DNA of 64,000 bases from positions 8,184,001 to 8,248,000 of the forward strand of contig CP053157.1 in NCBI GenBank assembly GCA_014607495.2. Direction: 5' to 3'. This document shows positions 1-12,400 of the stretch, piece by piece. The first letter of the stretch is position 1; each line of letters opens with the position of its first letter. Source of the DNA: Carposina sasakii. Lineage: Eukaryota; Arthropoda; Insecta; Lepidoptera; Carposinidae. Position numbers and translations under genes: made by a program. Below the pieces are notes generated by a model. It searched no databases, was not told the origin of the DNA, and saw only the letters and a program-made list of their open reading frames with translations.

Positions 1-2
1 TG

Positions 3-83
3 CAGCTGATGTATTCTAGTGAAGCACAATATTCAAATTGGTTACGCTGGTTACTAAACAAAGTTGCTACAGACACTGACTAA
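3..83 (+). CDS. possible C-terminal exon of an unidentified gene (partial)
   Basis: An open frame runs from the window edge to a TAA at 81-83 and encodes about 26 residues. It contains the string SEAQYSNWLRWLLNKV. The tryptophan-containing amphipathic helix recalls the last helix of a pleckstrin-homology domain, but it is too short for a family call. The 'tgcag' at 1-5 could be a splice acceptor, in which case the exon starts at 6. An AATAAA-like string near 419-425 could serve polyadenylation. The rest of the gene would lie to the left of the window. It could also be a chance open frame. Confidence 0.35.
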   Translation, partial: QLMYSSEAQYSNWLRWLLNKVATDTD

Positions 84-1070
84 ATTACAAAATAACAAGT
101 AAGTACATACTGTGTAATTTAATAATTTCACAAACATAAATATCACTATATAACGACAAATCCAAAAGGAGATCATAAATTAAAATTAATAGTAAGTAAC
201 TAGGTACCTAATCATAAACTGAGTGAATACCTAATTCCGCAGGCAAACATAATGTGGGTAACAGTGAATTAACATACTAAATGACGTCTTTAGCAAGACA
301 AGACGCATTTGTTGTACAAAAGTAGTTGAATATGTATCACGATAGCGTTTACCATAATGTGGCAGACTGACGCCATGCTAACTCGACTGGCTGTTATATA
401 ATTTACGTATTTGTCAGGAAATAAAACGCATCAAATTAAGCAGAATTTCAACAGTTAAATATTTCAGCAATCTAATACTGCGATGTATTATTTCATATCG
501 CAGTCACATTTATCATTTGTAGTTATAACAATCCAATTTAAATATTATGCATTTATTTAATTTACTTTATGCTACAGCAGCCGTGTTGTAACTGATTGCC
601 TGAAACCACGGCTGCAACGAAACGTGAATGTACGGTCTTAATTAAATATAATATTATTTTCTTTTTCTCCATGGTTGTCCCTCTGTAATTAATAGTCATA
701 ATTTAGTCAGTGACTAAAACTATTAACAAAATAAAAAAAGAAATATGTAGTACTCGTAGTAATTTTGTTTAGGCACCTAACTAATATAACACACTTGAAA
801 TAAATTTTTAGTAATCAAAAGTTAGTATTTTAGAAGATACAGTTGAAAGCTTAAACTGTATCTTTTATCGGTCAACTGGTATTTAATGGCCATAACATAC
901 AATGTCGTTATAAGTCGATCGCCACAGCCTGCATCGTATCGTATGTAATAATAGTGATATAAGAACTTCAATATTATATTGTAGCTATGTTTATTGTTGT
1001 AATCTTTGTAATAAAATGGTATTAAAATAACCTAACTACATTATCGGAAAATAAATGGCGATTGTCCATT
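84..1070. other. AT-rich non-coding stretch
   Basis: I see no coding frame, structured repeat or RNA gene here. If the exon at 3-83 is real, the first few hundred bases could be its 3' untranslated region. Confidence 0.5.
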
Positions 1071-1145
1071 GGCGTCGTTAGTAGTGACCCTGCCTGCCGC
1101 GCCATATGTTCTGGGTTCAAATCCTAGTAGGAACAAACATTCATA
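1071..1145 (+). repeat. tRNA-derived SINE-like fragment
   Basis: The stretch holds 'gtagtgaccctgcctgc' followed about 15 bases later by a B-box-like 'gggttcaaatcc'. This arrangement resembles the Pol III promoter head of tRNA-derived lepidopteran SINEs. The remaining body is not recognisable and no cloverleaf is complete, so this is a repeat remnant and not a tRNA gene. Confidence 0.45.
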
Positions 1146-2535
1146 TGATGAACATCGATGTTTATTTCAGAGTCATGGGTAGAATATAATTATAAATTAT
1201 GCATAATATAATAGCAAAGGTATGTGTATCTTTTCGTACATATTAATTTAAATGTGAACAAAGCAAGATCTAAAGTTACCAGAACCAGAGCCGCACGTAA
1301 TGTACCAACTGTTCTGAAATTGTTTAACCAAGAGGAAAGTTTTGGAAAACACTGGCCTTATAAGGTAATTTGGAGAGAATGATAAAAGCTACATAGTTGC
1401 AAAGCCTTTCTTTGTATTCATTACCCTTAAAAAATACAATTTAGTACCAATACCAGAAACCACAAGGTTGTTAAATCTACCGAAGTTTGGCATGAAAAAT
1501 GTGCACGACATAGAACTATTATAACTTTAAAGAAAACTATGTAATTAAAAACCGAACTTCGTATTTCTACATCATATATTTTGTTTTACAATAATTGTAG
1601 AGTATGTGAAACATATTGCCTGCTGTAATTTACTATTACTATTTTGCTTTCCTAAACAACAAGACAAATACTTTCATACATTCTCCTTTACCTAGATAAA
1701 GAAAATTTATATTAAATTTGATCTTTTTTTAATTACATGGTGTTTTTTCTGTTCAAATTTTATTTTAAAAAATGTTAAATATTAATGTTTTATTTTAATA
1801 ATAGCTAATTAATGAACATTTATACATTATCTACCTAAAGGTTTTCCCGTAACCTAGTTCTGATTTCTTCCCTAAAATACCCGTACATTTAACGCCCTCC
1901 ATTTTACGATCGCTCACCGTTCTAATGAAAAAAGCTTATCTAAAATGTTTTTCATTATAAAGGTCTGCTGACACTGGGGAACGCGAAAATATAAGTCCCT
2001 CTATATTTCACATCTTTTCACTCTTGGTATTTGGTAATAGACATAATTTTTCTTTCTCTACATTACGAAATGTAGGATGTATGATGATTGAACTTTTTAT
2101 TTTTATTAATCGACTTACTTACTTTTTTTCCTATTTGACCAAACTAAGCCAAAGTTACATTCATATTAGTATTTTTACAAACAAAAATTGTTAGGACTAT
2201 TTAAAAATTAAAAATTTCATCAAATACCTAATGGCAACTTACCCTGTATAAGCAAAGGTATATAATCATTGTTAGGTTCATATTTGCTGTTTTATATTGG
2301 TTTTATTGCTACTATTTATATTTATACTAACTTTATTTCTTTTTGCAGATGATAACCCATTGTATTTCCTATACCTATACATTTATCGTCAGAAATATTG
2401 TTAAACTGGTCGAGAATGCTGCATAGCATTAACTTCGCAATTGTGCAGAACATTTGACGTGGAATTTTTTATTTTATTATTATTCATACATACTGATTAC
2501 ATAATAGAAATTAACAGTATTTTATTTATTTACGC
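1146..2535. other. AT-rich non-coding stretch
   Basis: No gene, repeat or folded structure could be supported in this interval. Confidence 0.5.
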
Positions 2536-2917
2536 GACTTACAATAATAATATTATAAAATAGACTAAGATAAATTTATAAAAACACTTCTCCATTAATA
2601 TAATCCGTTAGGATATGGTTGATCGTTTCATCTTTAAACATTGTTCTGAGGGATTCAGCTTTGTTTACCGAGATTTGGCTAGTGTGATTTGGATAGCTAT
2701 CGGGATGAAGAATAACGTTGCCAATATGTAATTTAGAAAAGAGATGGTAAAATTCGTCATCCGAGTAATTGACCCGGTAGCTCAGTGGTTAGAGCAACTA
2801 GCACGGTATGCAGTGGTCGTGGGTTCGATTCCCACTCGGGTAAAGAATTTTTTCCATTTCTTTATTAATATTTTTTTTTTGTAAATTAATAATTTTATAA
2901 TAATATTATTGTAAGTC
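2536..2917 (+). mobile_element. inverted-repeat-bounded element containing a tRNA-like sequence
   Basis: The ends are inverted repeats: 2536-2561, starting 'gacttacaataataatatt', and 2892-2917, which match in 25 of 26 positions. The interior (from 'gactaagataaatttata' through 'gaagaataacgttgccaat' to the tRNA-like block) is the same sequence as the trimer at 50813-51653. The A/T-rich terminal repeats could partly reflect base composition, but their exactness argues against chance. It has no coding capacity. The class is unclear, because tRNA-like cores normally belong to SINEs, whereas terminal inverted repeats belong to DNA elements. Confidence 0.55.
2772..2841 (+). tRNA. tRNA-like sequence (probably not a functional tRNA)
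   Basis: A 70-base block has a good A box (tagctcagtgg), a D arm (GCTC/GAGC), a perfect T arm (GTGGG/CCCAC around TTCGATT) and B box 'ggttcgattcc'. The acceptor stem ACCCG/CGGGT has five clean pairs. The anticodon arm does not form a normal 5-bp stem with a 7-base loop. Instead ACT-GCA pairs with TGC-AGT around a bulged base and a five-base loop. It reads as a tRNA-derived promoter module inside a repeat. Confidence 0.5.
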
Positions 2918-2926
2918 ATATTATTG

Positions 2927-3321
2927 TAAGGGTGTAGAAAGACAACTTTGTTCTTTTAATACCTCGTATTCTTTGTAACATCATGATATTTTTTTTCTAT
3001 GGAAGCGTCTTTGGGATCCACGGGTTTCCAAGATATTGAGGTCCAAAGTTACATTAATATTATCATTTTTGTTACATAAATCCATAAGAAATCGGTTAAC
3101 AAACATTTTTTTCAAAGATATCATGTCAAAATGCTATAATGTTAGTTTTGTAGGTACATTTGTACTTTGAGCATCAAACGAATACATTGCTTGCAATAAA
3201 ATTACAGTATTTTTTCATATTTTTTTGTCGTTTCCCAGGGTTGGTTCCATAGAAGAAAATTATCGAAACCTTACAAATAATACGAGGTATTAAAAACATC
3301 GTTGTCTTTTTACACCCTGTA
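2927..3321. mobile_element. MITE-like element, 'AGGGTGTA' termini
   Basis: Terminal inverted repeats of about 45 bp bound the element. The left end reads 'gggtgtagaaagacaac' and the right end, inverted, 'gggtgtaaaaagacaac'. Both continue into 'ttttaatacctcgtatt'. There is no transposase frame. The right end finishes in 'caccctgta', like the elements at 4310 and 5170. Confidence 0.7.
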
Positions 3322-4004
3322 TTATGTTCTTACCAATACATTACTAATATTTTATTGAATGTAGTACGCACACTATAACTTTAATTTTAATGTCGAAAGT
3401 AAAGAAAAAACTATATAAGCGTGTGCACCTATATAATAACCTACATACATTCGTAGTTATTGACTCACTTTACGATAGCGACCGGTTGATTGTTATAGCA
3501 TCTTCTATTCAAACCTCTTAAGCGAGTCTATTTTAAGTGACCTATTCTTTGAGATAGTTCTTTTCAGCTTTGAGAGATCAATAGCTCTTCGGATATCAAG
3601 AGACACTCATGAACTGGGTGTGCCTCACTGAGTATAGGATTTAGTTTTTATCGATTAAAAGCTGGCCAATTGCAAGACGGCCATAACACAATAGTGTTTC
3701 ATAGGTACAAAAGTTACAAAGCAACGAAGTCAGAAGGCTTACATATTTCATACTTCTTATGGTGATATATGGTTGATCGATCAATACTTTATATTATATT
3801 ATTTATTAAGATTTATTTTCACTTTATATAGTTTAACTTCGTCCATAGCTCGCCTTATTTTACTAGCACTTAGCAGTTTTATTACTTTCGACGGCGGCGC
3901 GGCGTCAACGTGAGCGGCACACTTCGTCATTATTGCGAGGCTTTCCTACTCGTAGCCCGAAATAACGTATCTAACTAATTTGGTTTAATGTTTACGATTA
4001 ATCC
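3322..4004. other. non-coding stretch, no feature seen
   Basis: The interval contains a GC-richer patch near 3885-3960 but no coding frame or recognisable repeat. Confidence 0.4.
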
Positions 4005-4200
4005 TTACTAATATTATAAATGCGAAAGTAATACTGTCTGTCTGTCTGTCCGGCTTTCACGCCAAAATTACTGAACCAATTGAAATGAAATTTGGTACAC
4101 AGGTAGTCTGGAACCTGAGAAAGGACATAGGCTACTATTTATCCAGGGAAAATATTTTCATGTAGTTTATTTTAAATACAGCCTATAGGTACCTAAAGCC
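4005..4200 (+). repeat. retroposon fragment ('attataaatgcgaaagt' type)
   Basis: It begins 'actaatattataaatgcgaa', then a short (gtct)n run, then 'gaaatttggtacacagg' and 'ggctactatttatccagg'. This is a dispersed insect repeat type usually linked to RTE-like LINE or SINE ends. No coding frame is present. Confidence 0.55.
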
Positions 4201-4309
4201 TAGTCTAGCATCTGTCTGTACTATTTTGTTATTGAACAGTGACAACCAAAGAGGCTTTGTTTCGGTAACTTTACTTACTATGTAGGTACAATATTTTAAT
4301 AGATAGTTA

Positions 4310-4696
4310 TACAGGATGATTTTTGGTCGTCAACGTTCCCGAAAACTACGGAATCTCCTCATCATCACGATAATTTTTCTCCATGGAAGCATACCTGGGA
4401 AGTGTCTGGTTTCCAAAATATTAGGGTCCAAAGTTGAGTAAATAGACTGCGTTTTTCTGCATAAATGCACATAGACGCGCGTAGCAGGATTTTTTCACGA
4501 AAAATAATTAATATCTGTCTATAAAAAAACTAACATAAACACTAGACACTATAAATTTCGCACGATCAAGGAATTTTAAATTTTTTTTCAAAAAAAAATT
4601 TTTTTTTCCCAGCATTTTTTTTGGCATAAACTTACTTTATTTCATGTATAGAATACGTACCCTTCGTTAAAGGTGGCCACAAAAAAACACCCTGTA
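4310..4696 (+). mobile_element. MITE-like element, 'TACAGG..TTTTTGG' family, copy 1
   Basis: The element begins 'tacaggatgatttttggtcg' and ends 'aaaaaaacaccctgta', so its ends are inverted copies of TACAGGRTG. The interior contains 'tccatggaagcatacctggg' and 'tgcataaatgcacat'. It is shared with copies at 12012-12400 (+) and 12729-13115 (-). A terminal TA is compatible with a TA target duplication. It is non-coding. Confidence 0.7.
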
Positions 4697-5169
4697 TGTT
4701 ATTATGTATACATTATATGGCCCGACTCACATCTGATTAAGATATCTTTTAAATATAGGTACAATAATTAGGTTAGGTATTAGCTGGATGAAATACCCTT
4801 CTCTCTGGTTGCCTCTTTTCAAGTCAAAATTTACGATCACTTGGCAGTAATAAAAATTAAAATAAATACTTTAAGTCTACAAAAATGTGACGTACCTACT
4901 AATTGAATAATCTGGATTAGGAGATCTATTCTCAGCTGAAAATAAATTCAATTTTTTGCTACCTTCGGAAACAGTGAAAAAAATAAACGAAGTAGAAGAA
5001 TGGGTGTAAATATTCAACGATATTTCAAGCGTCGACGACGTTCACCGTTCAATAGCGAACATTTGTTACTCTCTATCTGAGACTTGTAATCCGTTTGCGC
5101 ATTACTATCTTTAATACGAAAACGATTACTTTTACTTTCCATTTAGCTTTTAGGTTTCAGACGTATGTA

Positions 5170-5408
5170 TACAGGGTGTAACAAAAGAGGTAAGTACCTA
5201 TGTTACGCGAAATTCTATGAAAATAGCGCAAACTTGAGACTGGAAATTAAATGTTTATTTTTTAATATTGTAAGAACATTTCTTAGTTATTTAGTATTTC
5301 TTCATACTACCTTACCAAAATGCGCATGTGATTTCGAGTCTTAATATAGAAAGGTTCTTTATAGTGGGCTTTTTTAATTACGCATAACATACCCCTGTTT
5401 ACACCCTA
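5170..5408. mobile_element. MITE-like element, 'ACAGGGTGTAA' termini
   Basis: The left end 'acagggtgtaacaaaagagg' matches the inverted right end 'agggtgtaaacaggggtatg', and both arms share an internal 'atgttacgcg'-like segment. It is about 240 bp and non-coding. The tip resembles 2927 and 4310, but the interior is different. Confidence 0.55.
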
Positions 5409-7390
5409 TCTATATTTTAAACCCGTACCCAAATGCTATAAGTAGAGGTATTGCAGTGCTACTTACATTGTGATACTGTAGATTTTATGCATTACGTACA
5501 CAACGTGCCATCACCCCTATTGTGACGAGTTTTATTATCTGAGGACCAACCTGTGAGTGTACCTTATAAAAGGAGCTGTGTTATAACTTGGCGTACTTCC
5601 ACGCGTCAAGTCATCATATAGATTTCATCTTACCTTGCCTAGGCTACGTACACAACACAAATATCACCTCTAATAAAACTATAAATTGGAAATATATCAG
5701 TGTCTCTGTGTTGTTCCGTTTTATTGCAGTAAAATTACAAAATCTACATCCAGTCAAAGACACATGCGATACACGCCATTGTTGGTGTGATAGCTGGATT
5801 TTGAAGGATACGAAATTTAGAGACGAGTGGTGAAGGTCGAAGTGAGACAACATTGGCAAATTTTATGAATAACAATCGAAATTGAAGCTATAAATATCGT
5901 TTCCTTTATTCAAATAGGTATGATTTATAAATACCACATTATCTATCAAAGTTAACCCACGTAATATTACTTATAATTTTATAGATTTTCTTCAACGAAT
6001 TTTCCATAAACATTATTCGCTTAACCTCAACATCATGCTAAGCTGAATTTAAAGCCGTTTAATCTTCAGGATAAATCCGACATTCATCCCTTACTGACAG
6101 CCTGCATGAAAGTTACAGGGGGTGATATAAATTACTCTTTTTTTAAAGGCCATTTATGTGAGGTTTATATTTTGTGATAAAATATTTATTTATAATTTAT
6201 ACTTATAAAAAATTACCTAAATTGCCTAAGCAAAGTTATAATAAATATTATATCTACTTATTTACGTGGTGCTGTTGATCTCAACATTTGAATGTGAAAT
6301 AAAAAATATTACCTACGTAAGCAGTGTACATAAGTAAGAAATATTAGCATTTTTCCTGAGGCAAGCCGTTAAAGGTGAGTGGCACTTGCAAGTAGCTGTA
6401 GAAATTTCATTATTTTGTACCTACTTACCTACTATATGAAGGAAAATAAAATGGCTTAAAATATAAGTTATGAGGTAGGAGATGAGATAAATATATAAAG
6501 ATCAGATAGATAGATATATAATTCCCATCCAACTGTTCATAGTCAGCACAAACTGCATCCAATAATGTGATCAAAATCCGCATAATATGGTAGGTAGGTA
6601 TTCGTAGGTATGTATTTACTCCCTAGGTAGACTAGGTATAATAAAACTAATTACTAACATTCCCAGTTTTATGAAAGGCTATAAAGACTTATTGCAGATA
6701 TAAATAATTTTCATCAATTCCTTCTGGTCCCCGTCGTCGGTAACGAGCGAACAGCTAGAACGTTTCGCGGATTTGGCTAGTCTCCAGATCCAGCAATTTA
6801 CTTAGACGTGCTCAATATTCATTGTATTTAGATTATTTGGTTTTGTTGTAAATAGCAAGTTAATAAAATAATTATATTGTCTACATATTGACTAGAGGGC
6901 ATGGGTGGGCGGCAAAAATATCTGTTTTCGTAGGTATGTTAACTAATTTTGTTTGTATTTAACACAAGATAGTTTCCCCTGAAATTAAAGCAATCAATAA
7001 GTAGATTAACCTAACTAAGTTGTGTTTATAGGTCTTTACGAGTTTTTAACTTATTAAAACTCATCCAACTTCCATAAAGCAACAAGCGTCCTAAAAGTTT
7101 CTAAATAACAGCCCCTGTCCATGATTAAACATAGACCCCTAATAAATATTTGAACTTATCCCGGTTTGCCTATAAAGGCTGTAAAAACTCTCGCCTAACT
7201 TAGTTAGCCGAGTCCAGAACTAACCACTTTCATCCCTTTGTGCAGAAACTAAGGAAAACTTTGTGTCCGTGTTACTAATTAAATATCACAATATTTGTAT
7301 TTTATTCCGTAATTACAAATTTGCTTACTGTTTAATTCGACAAGGCAAATGGTACCTAGGAAATTATGTATGTTCTTTTTTTATTTACAA
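5409..7390. other. non-coding stretch, no feature seen
   Basis: Open frames near 5588-5859 have no recognisable domain or splice context and look like chance. No repeat was recognised. Confidence 0.45.
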
Positions 7391-7614
7391 CTAGGGATCC
7401 GCTCCGGCTTCGCACGGGTAATGTGGATTAAGTCGTGGGCGGCCGCTATAGAAAAGTGTTGTTTATAAACTTTTTCAGCAATGTTGAAATTTTTTTCTCC
7501 GTAGGAACCATTCTCGTACTAGATATATTCTAAAAAGAGAATTAGCGAAATCGGTTCAGCTGTTCTCGAGATTTGCGCTTCGCAACATATTCAGAGGTTC
7601 ATTTTTATATTATA
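7391..7614 (+). repeat. retroposon 3'-end-like fragment
   Basis: The fragment contains 'gctccggcttcgcacgggta', 'gaaatcggttcagctgttct' and a terminal 'tttttatattatag'. This arrangement is typical of a very common insect retroposon tail (RTE/SINE type). It is non-coding. The class is inferred from general familiarity with the type. Confidence 0.5.
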
Positions 7615-7814
7615 GATGCAAGTACTATTGCTGCTTTTCATGGATTTTAAAATACCTATCGAACAAAATGCTAAATTCTAGATCTAAAAATACTCCGGGG
7701 ATAAATGCAATGTCCTTTATGACCCTTTCGCCACCCCACAGGCTATATTCGTGGAGTTTTTGGCATATCTGTATGTTATAGGTATTATTTCTAGAAACCT
7801 TTTCATCATTATCT

Positions 7815-8060
7815 TCTTTATTTATGGGGTCGGCGCAATATGGTTTCTCTCAAAAAGTCATACTGCCAAAGTTTTGGCATTAGTTTTTACGGCCAGCTAC
7901 CTGCCTGACGCCACCCTTGTCGGGTATCGTCTTCTGCCTATTTCAGTCCACTGCTGGACGTAGGCCTGCCCCAGGGCACGCCACAAGGCTACTGCCACAG
8001 GGGGGTTTTGCCCATAATCACCACGCTGGACAGGCGGGTTGGTAACCGTCTCGTGTATAC
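7815..8060 (+). repeat. composite of two dispersed repeat fragments
   Basis: The first part, 'tatggggtcggcgcaatatg' through 'cctgacgccacc', recurs at 57085-57235. The second part, 'cagtccactgctggacgtag' to 'ggcgggttggtaaccg', is the dispersed element seen complete at 14773-15028. An open frame at 7751-7963 crosses this junction and is not a gene. Confidence 0.6.
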
Positions 8061-8109
8061 CTATAGCTAAGTGACATTTTTTTTTAAATCCGTAAATGCT
8101 ATAAATTCA

Positions 8110-8200
8110 GTGGTACAGGCCTAAATAAAGTCAGAGGATCGAACTCACGCCTGTCGACTGAAAAGCGCTCGACTTAATCGCTATCACCGCTTTTTCTAGA
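8110..8200 (-). repeat. tRNA-derived SINE fragment
   Basis: Read on the minus strand it gives 'gcggtgatagcgattaagtc', then 'gagcgcttttcagtcgacag', then a B-box-like 'gagttcgatcc'. It is a tRNA-like promoter head without a full cloverleaf. Confidence 0.45.
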
Positions 8201-8204
8201 AACC

Positions 8205-9636
8205 TGTTCCTTACACGAAAAACCAGATATAGGTAAGAAGATAATAAAATAACACAAAATAGCTTAGAGCCATAATGTCTTGTTTATGCAAATGTACTAC
8301 AACATAAGTATTCCATATTTCTAATACTTTGTATCTTTCTAAACTAGAATATACTTAGTTGGTCAGTCTTTTGTTTGTTAATTAACTAATTCTTAGGTAA
8401 AACCACCTAGTAAGTAAAAATAATGTGTATATGTAAATACACATACCTACGGTGCTGCATCTCTTTAGTTAGATGCACTGCTGCTATCAGTAGCTTATAC
8501 AAAATGACCAAACCTGATGGGCCTGAAACCTCTATGTTTTGTTGAGTGTAACGTAAAATGGCAGGTATATTTCGGCGTTAGCAAATTTGAAAATGAGCGA
8601 TGTTTCCCAGCCTACCCCCACCTGCACTCGCGACTGGTCGGTAAACGTTAATAATTTAGCTGAATAGCGCGTGTTACTCATTGGCCGGCTTGCCGCTCGC
8701 CATCACGGCTGATCTGATTTATACCCGGTCCACGTACAACCTGCATACTAATAAGAATAAAATCCTACCGTTTTGCTTAAGTAGCAGAACCTTTGAGCTA
8801 TGAAAATTTTGTATACTCGTAGTTAGTAGAGTCTAGTTTTGACAAATATTGCATATATTATAGCTGTAAATTACATTTTTAAACAGTTAAACACTTTAGA
8901 CGTAGTTTGTAATAACACCATATTTTTCTAAGTACCTACTTATTTACAAAAGTAAGTAAGTATAAGTATTTATCTGAAAAATTATGTGGTCTTATTGTTA
9001 AATATCACTGAAGAACAAATTTTGCTCAAGATATCTTGAAGAAAGTGTTGCTATTATCATGCATTTAGAAATTTGCCCAACAACACATATTTAGCAAGCT
9101 TGCGTCCTACAGTCTACGAACTTCGAGACTGCCTCAACCTCAGTTCTTATTTAATGGAAAAACTTTGACATAGTTATGTAACCGTCTCCATATAAATTGC
9201 TAAGTAAATGAATTTGAGGAAAGTTTTGAGTGGAATAATAGAAGAAACGAGGTTAGGATTCTCAAATTACAAAGGATCATTGTTATCTTTTACAATAATT
9301 TTAATATTTCGCCTATGTACAGCTATTTTTAAATTCTTATATTTTACCTATCCATGGACATAAAGTACTTTTTATATGTTATAATGAAGACCATTGTTGA
9401 CACATTCGACCATGTAGGTATTTCCGAAAAAGCAAAGCGAACAATAAATATCTAGCCAAATTATAGTAGCAATATTTTTATTTAGGAAATAATAAAACAA
9501 CATTCTGGGTACAGACACGAAAATTCGGATACAATGCAAACGACTACTAACCTGAAAAAATATACTAACACTGCAGCGTAGCGTGCTGGCACAATTCGTA
9601 ACACTGCTACGATGTTGCTACGTGCTACGAACCTTC
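8205..9636. other. non-coding stretch, weak repeat only
   Basis: A segment near 8876-8925 ('tttttaaacagttaaacact', then 'gtaataacacc') resembles 9975-10020 and, more weakly, 25290-25330. It is a degenerate dispersed motif. Nothing else could be supported. Confidence 0.4.
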
Positions 9637-9892
9637 TCATCCTACTAATATTTATAAACGCGAAAGTTTGTGAGTATGGATGGATAGATGGATGGATGAA
9701 TTGATGTTTGTTACTCTTTCACGTAAAAACGGCTGGAGCGATTTTAATAAAATTTGGTATGGAGTTAGCTGAAACCCTGAAATAACACATTGGCTACTTT
9801 TTATCCCGGGGTAATATTTTTATCCCGGATAATTTCGACAGTTTGTTATTTCTGCGGTCCACTCGGACGAAGTCGCGGGCGTCCACAAGTTA
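9637..9892 (+). repeat. retroposon fragment ('tataaacgcgaaagtttg' type)
   Basis: It starts 'ctactaatatttataaacgc', contains a (gatg)n stretch, 'gcgattttaataaaatttgg' and 'ggctactttttatcccgg', and ends 'gacgaagtcgcgggcgtcca'. The same family occurs at 46352-46665 and 52705-52905. Confidence 0.6.
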
Positions 9893-11360
9893 CAAAATAA
9901 ATTTTAACATTGTTTAAATTTGACAGATATTCCCTTCTCCATGGATATTCCATACATTTTGCTGTCAAATGTCATTTTTAAACAGTGTATAACTTTAGAC
10001 ACGGTTTTGTAGTAACACCGTTAAAGTTTAAATTGACCATGAAACCACCAAAGCTTTAGAGACCAACGGACTAATTCATCAGACATAAGGTGTCGCCATC
10101 TGGGTTATAGTGTCTGTCTGTTCTAGCACTAGGTACCGACAATCATTTAAGTTTTACTCACTGCTCTGCGAATCTTGGTGGATATGAAGTTCGCCTACCT
10201 CATCTTACACAGGAACTTAAGTGATAAAGTTCGTGCGAAATGCGTCGCATTACTTGCATATAATATTCAAGTAAGTAATGTTAAACAGCGCATTCAACAA
10301 CCATTCCGGTTACCATAATTTAATACACATGCAAGTACCTATTACAAAATTATCTATGTGTTTATATTTGAGATGTTAGAAAAACAGAATACGACAAGAA
10401 GTTACTGCGGACCTATCCTTAGAAGGCCAGTTTTTACGAACCCTAATGAAAAAATATACTTACTTACCTACCTACATATTTAAGAAATACTTATATTAAT
10501 CCAATGCGTATGTAGATTGCTAAGTAGGAAAGCATGAGTGTTTAATAAACTCACTCACTTGCACAATAAAGTAGCGCACCAAATGTTATTAAAAATCTGA
10601 ATAGACGCTTTTACAACAGCCCGTGGTCTCACATTCGGAATTGAATTTAAATATTTAATATTTTTTCCACGAAGAGAGTTACTTAATTTTATGGTTTAAA
10701 CAAGGAAATTGAAGGACTAAGCTTTAAATCTAGTTATTCCCATCATGTAACTTGAATTTAATCATGTTGTTTATAGGTATCAGTAATGACTAGACGAGAT
10801 TAACACAACAATATTAGGGAGGTAAGCCATGCGTGTTATATACCTTCCGTAATACGTCTACTTGGTTAAATTACACAACAAATAAATGAGGATCCATCAC
10901 AAAACAGACCGCGGTATGTATGAGCACTAATTTAATTACCACGAGCTGTCATTGAGCTTCGTAACTTCGAGTTCGACTGACATCGAGTTCCTAATTTCGC
11001 TTGAAACCAATACTCCAACTCCAATTATAGTGTTCCGCTCTATAGGACAGGATTTCTGATGGTGTTTCTGCGGCATGGCGACATTGATTGAGAGAATAAA
11101 AAGATTATAGTTGATTGCGATAACAAGTTATATAGGTATAGCTTAAGTTTCTTACTGATGATAACTCAAATAGCAAAACGTCTTTTTGACCAACCCCAGT
11201 TTCCGGTTCATGTAAACAGCATATCTAAACAGAAACCCACAAAAATAAATAACTAGGTAGGGTGTCGCAAGAACTAGAGACAGCCTTTTAGACAGTCCAT
11301 CCTGATGACTACGGTATGTACTAAATTTTATCTAAATTAATTACATAATTTACTCAATTA
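9893..11360. other. non-coding stretch, no feature seen
   Basis: Apart from the weak motif at 9975-10020, no coding frame or repeat was recognised. Confidence 0.4.
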
Positions 11361-11542
11361 AGGGTCGGTTCTATCTGACGGAACATGCGTATTTATCGGT
11401 CGCGTAACGCCAGGACAGATAAAATGTGCAGAAAAACACTCGACCGTTCACACTCAACCGATGATACGTTAGTGCATTGAGCGTACGTTTGCCTGTACTT
11501 GGAGATACGCTCGACGCATCTTCCGTCAGATATAAACCGACA
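11361..11542. mobile_element. MITE-like element, 'GGGTCGGTT' termini, copy 1
   Basis: The left end 'agggtcggttctatctgacg' and inverted right end 'tgtcggtttatatctgacgg' pair over about 25 bases. The interior includes 'cgaccgttcacactcaaccg' and 'gagcgtacgtttgcc', both shared inverted with 44522-44645. It is preceded by 'caattaa', so a TTAA target is possible. Confidence 0.6.
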
Positions 11543-12011
11543 CAAACACAATTTTTTTACTTATTACTTAGCAGTTTACTCTCGTCTCTAGGTAATTTAC
11601 CATAACCTTTGTTTGCGCAATCGAGAAATGATGAAGTACACGATCCGATATCTCCTATCTTGGCCTTTCCAAGACTTATGAATTAAATAACTAAACTAGG
11701 TACCCAACGTAGAAAATTTTCTTGCCGCTTTCCATAAATTAAAGTTTATCTGACTAGAGTTTTCTCGGAATCGCACTGAAGTGAAATAAATAATAACTCA
11801 CTGGAGCAAATAAAAGTGTACTTAAATTTCTGTTACTATATCTTACTTAACGTGGATATGTAAAGTTTATTTCAAGCTAATTTATATGCTTGTGTTATCC
11901 CATCTTCGAATAAGAATATTAAGATATTTAAAAGTACCTAACCACCTACATAATCAAACCTGAATTTCAGTTAACAAGTTTTCATTGTTTATTTCAGAAA
12001 GTAGTTAGCTA

Positions 12012-12400
12012 TACAGGGTGATTTTTGGTCGTCAACGTTCCCGAAAACTACGGAATCTCCTCATCATCACGATCATTTTTCTCCATGGAAGCATACCTGG
12101 GAAGTGTCTGGTTTCCAAAATATTAGGTTCCAAAGTTGAGTAAATAGACTGCGTTTTTCTGCATAAATGCACATTGACGCGTGTAGCAAGATTTTTAACG
12201 AGAAATAATTGATATCTGTCTACGAAAAAACTAGCCTAAACACTGAAACCTATAAATTTCACCCGATCAAGTAATTAAAAAAAAAACTCAAAATTTTTAA
12301 AATCGTTTCCCAGCATTTTTTTTTGGCATAAACTTATTTTATTTGATGTATAGAGTACGTACGTACCCTTCGTTAATCGTGGCAACGAAAAAACACACCT
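12012..12400 (+). mobile_element. MITE-like element, 'TACAGG..TTTTTGG' family, copy 2
   Basis: Nearly identical to 4310-4696 over most of its length. The right end is decayed ('aaacacacct' in place of 'aacaccctgta'). Confidence 0.7.

Noticed and set aside
2772..2841. Functional tRNA gene
   Set aside because: The D and T arms are good, but the anticodon arm does not form the 5-bp/7-base structure and the block is embedded in a repeat unit.
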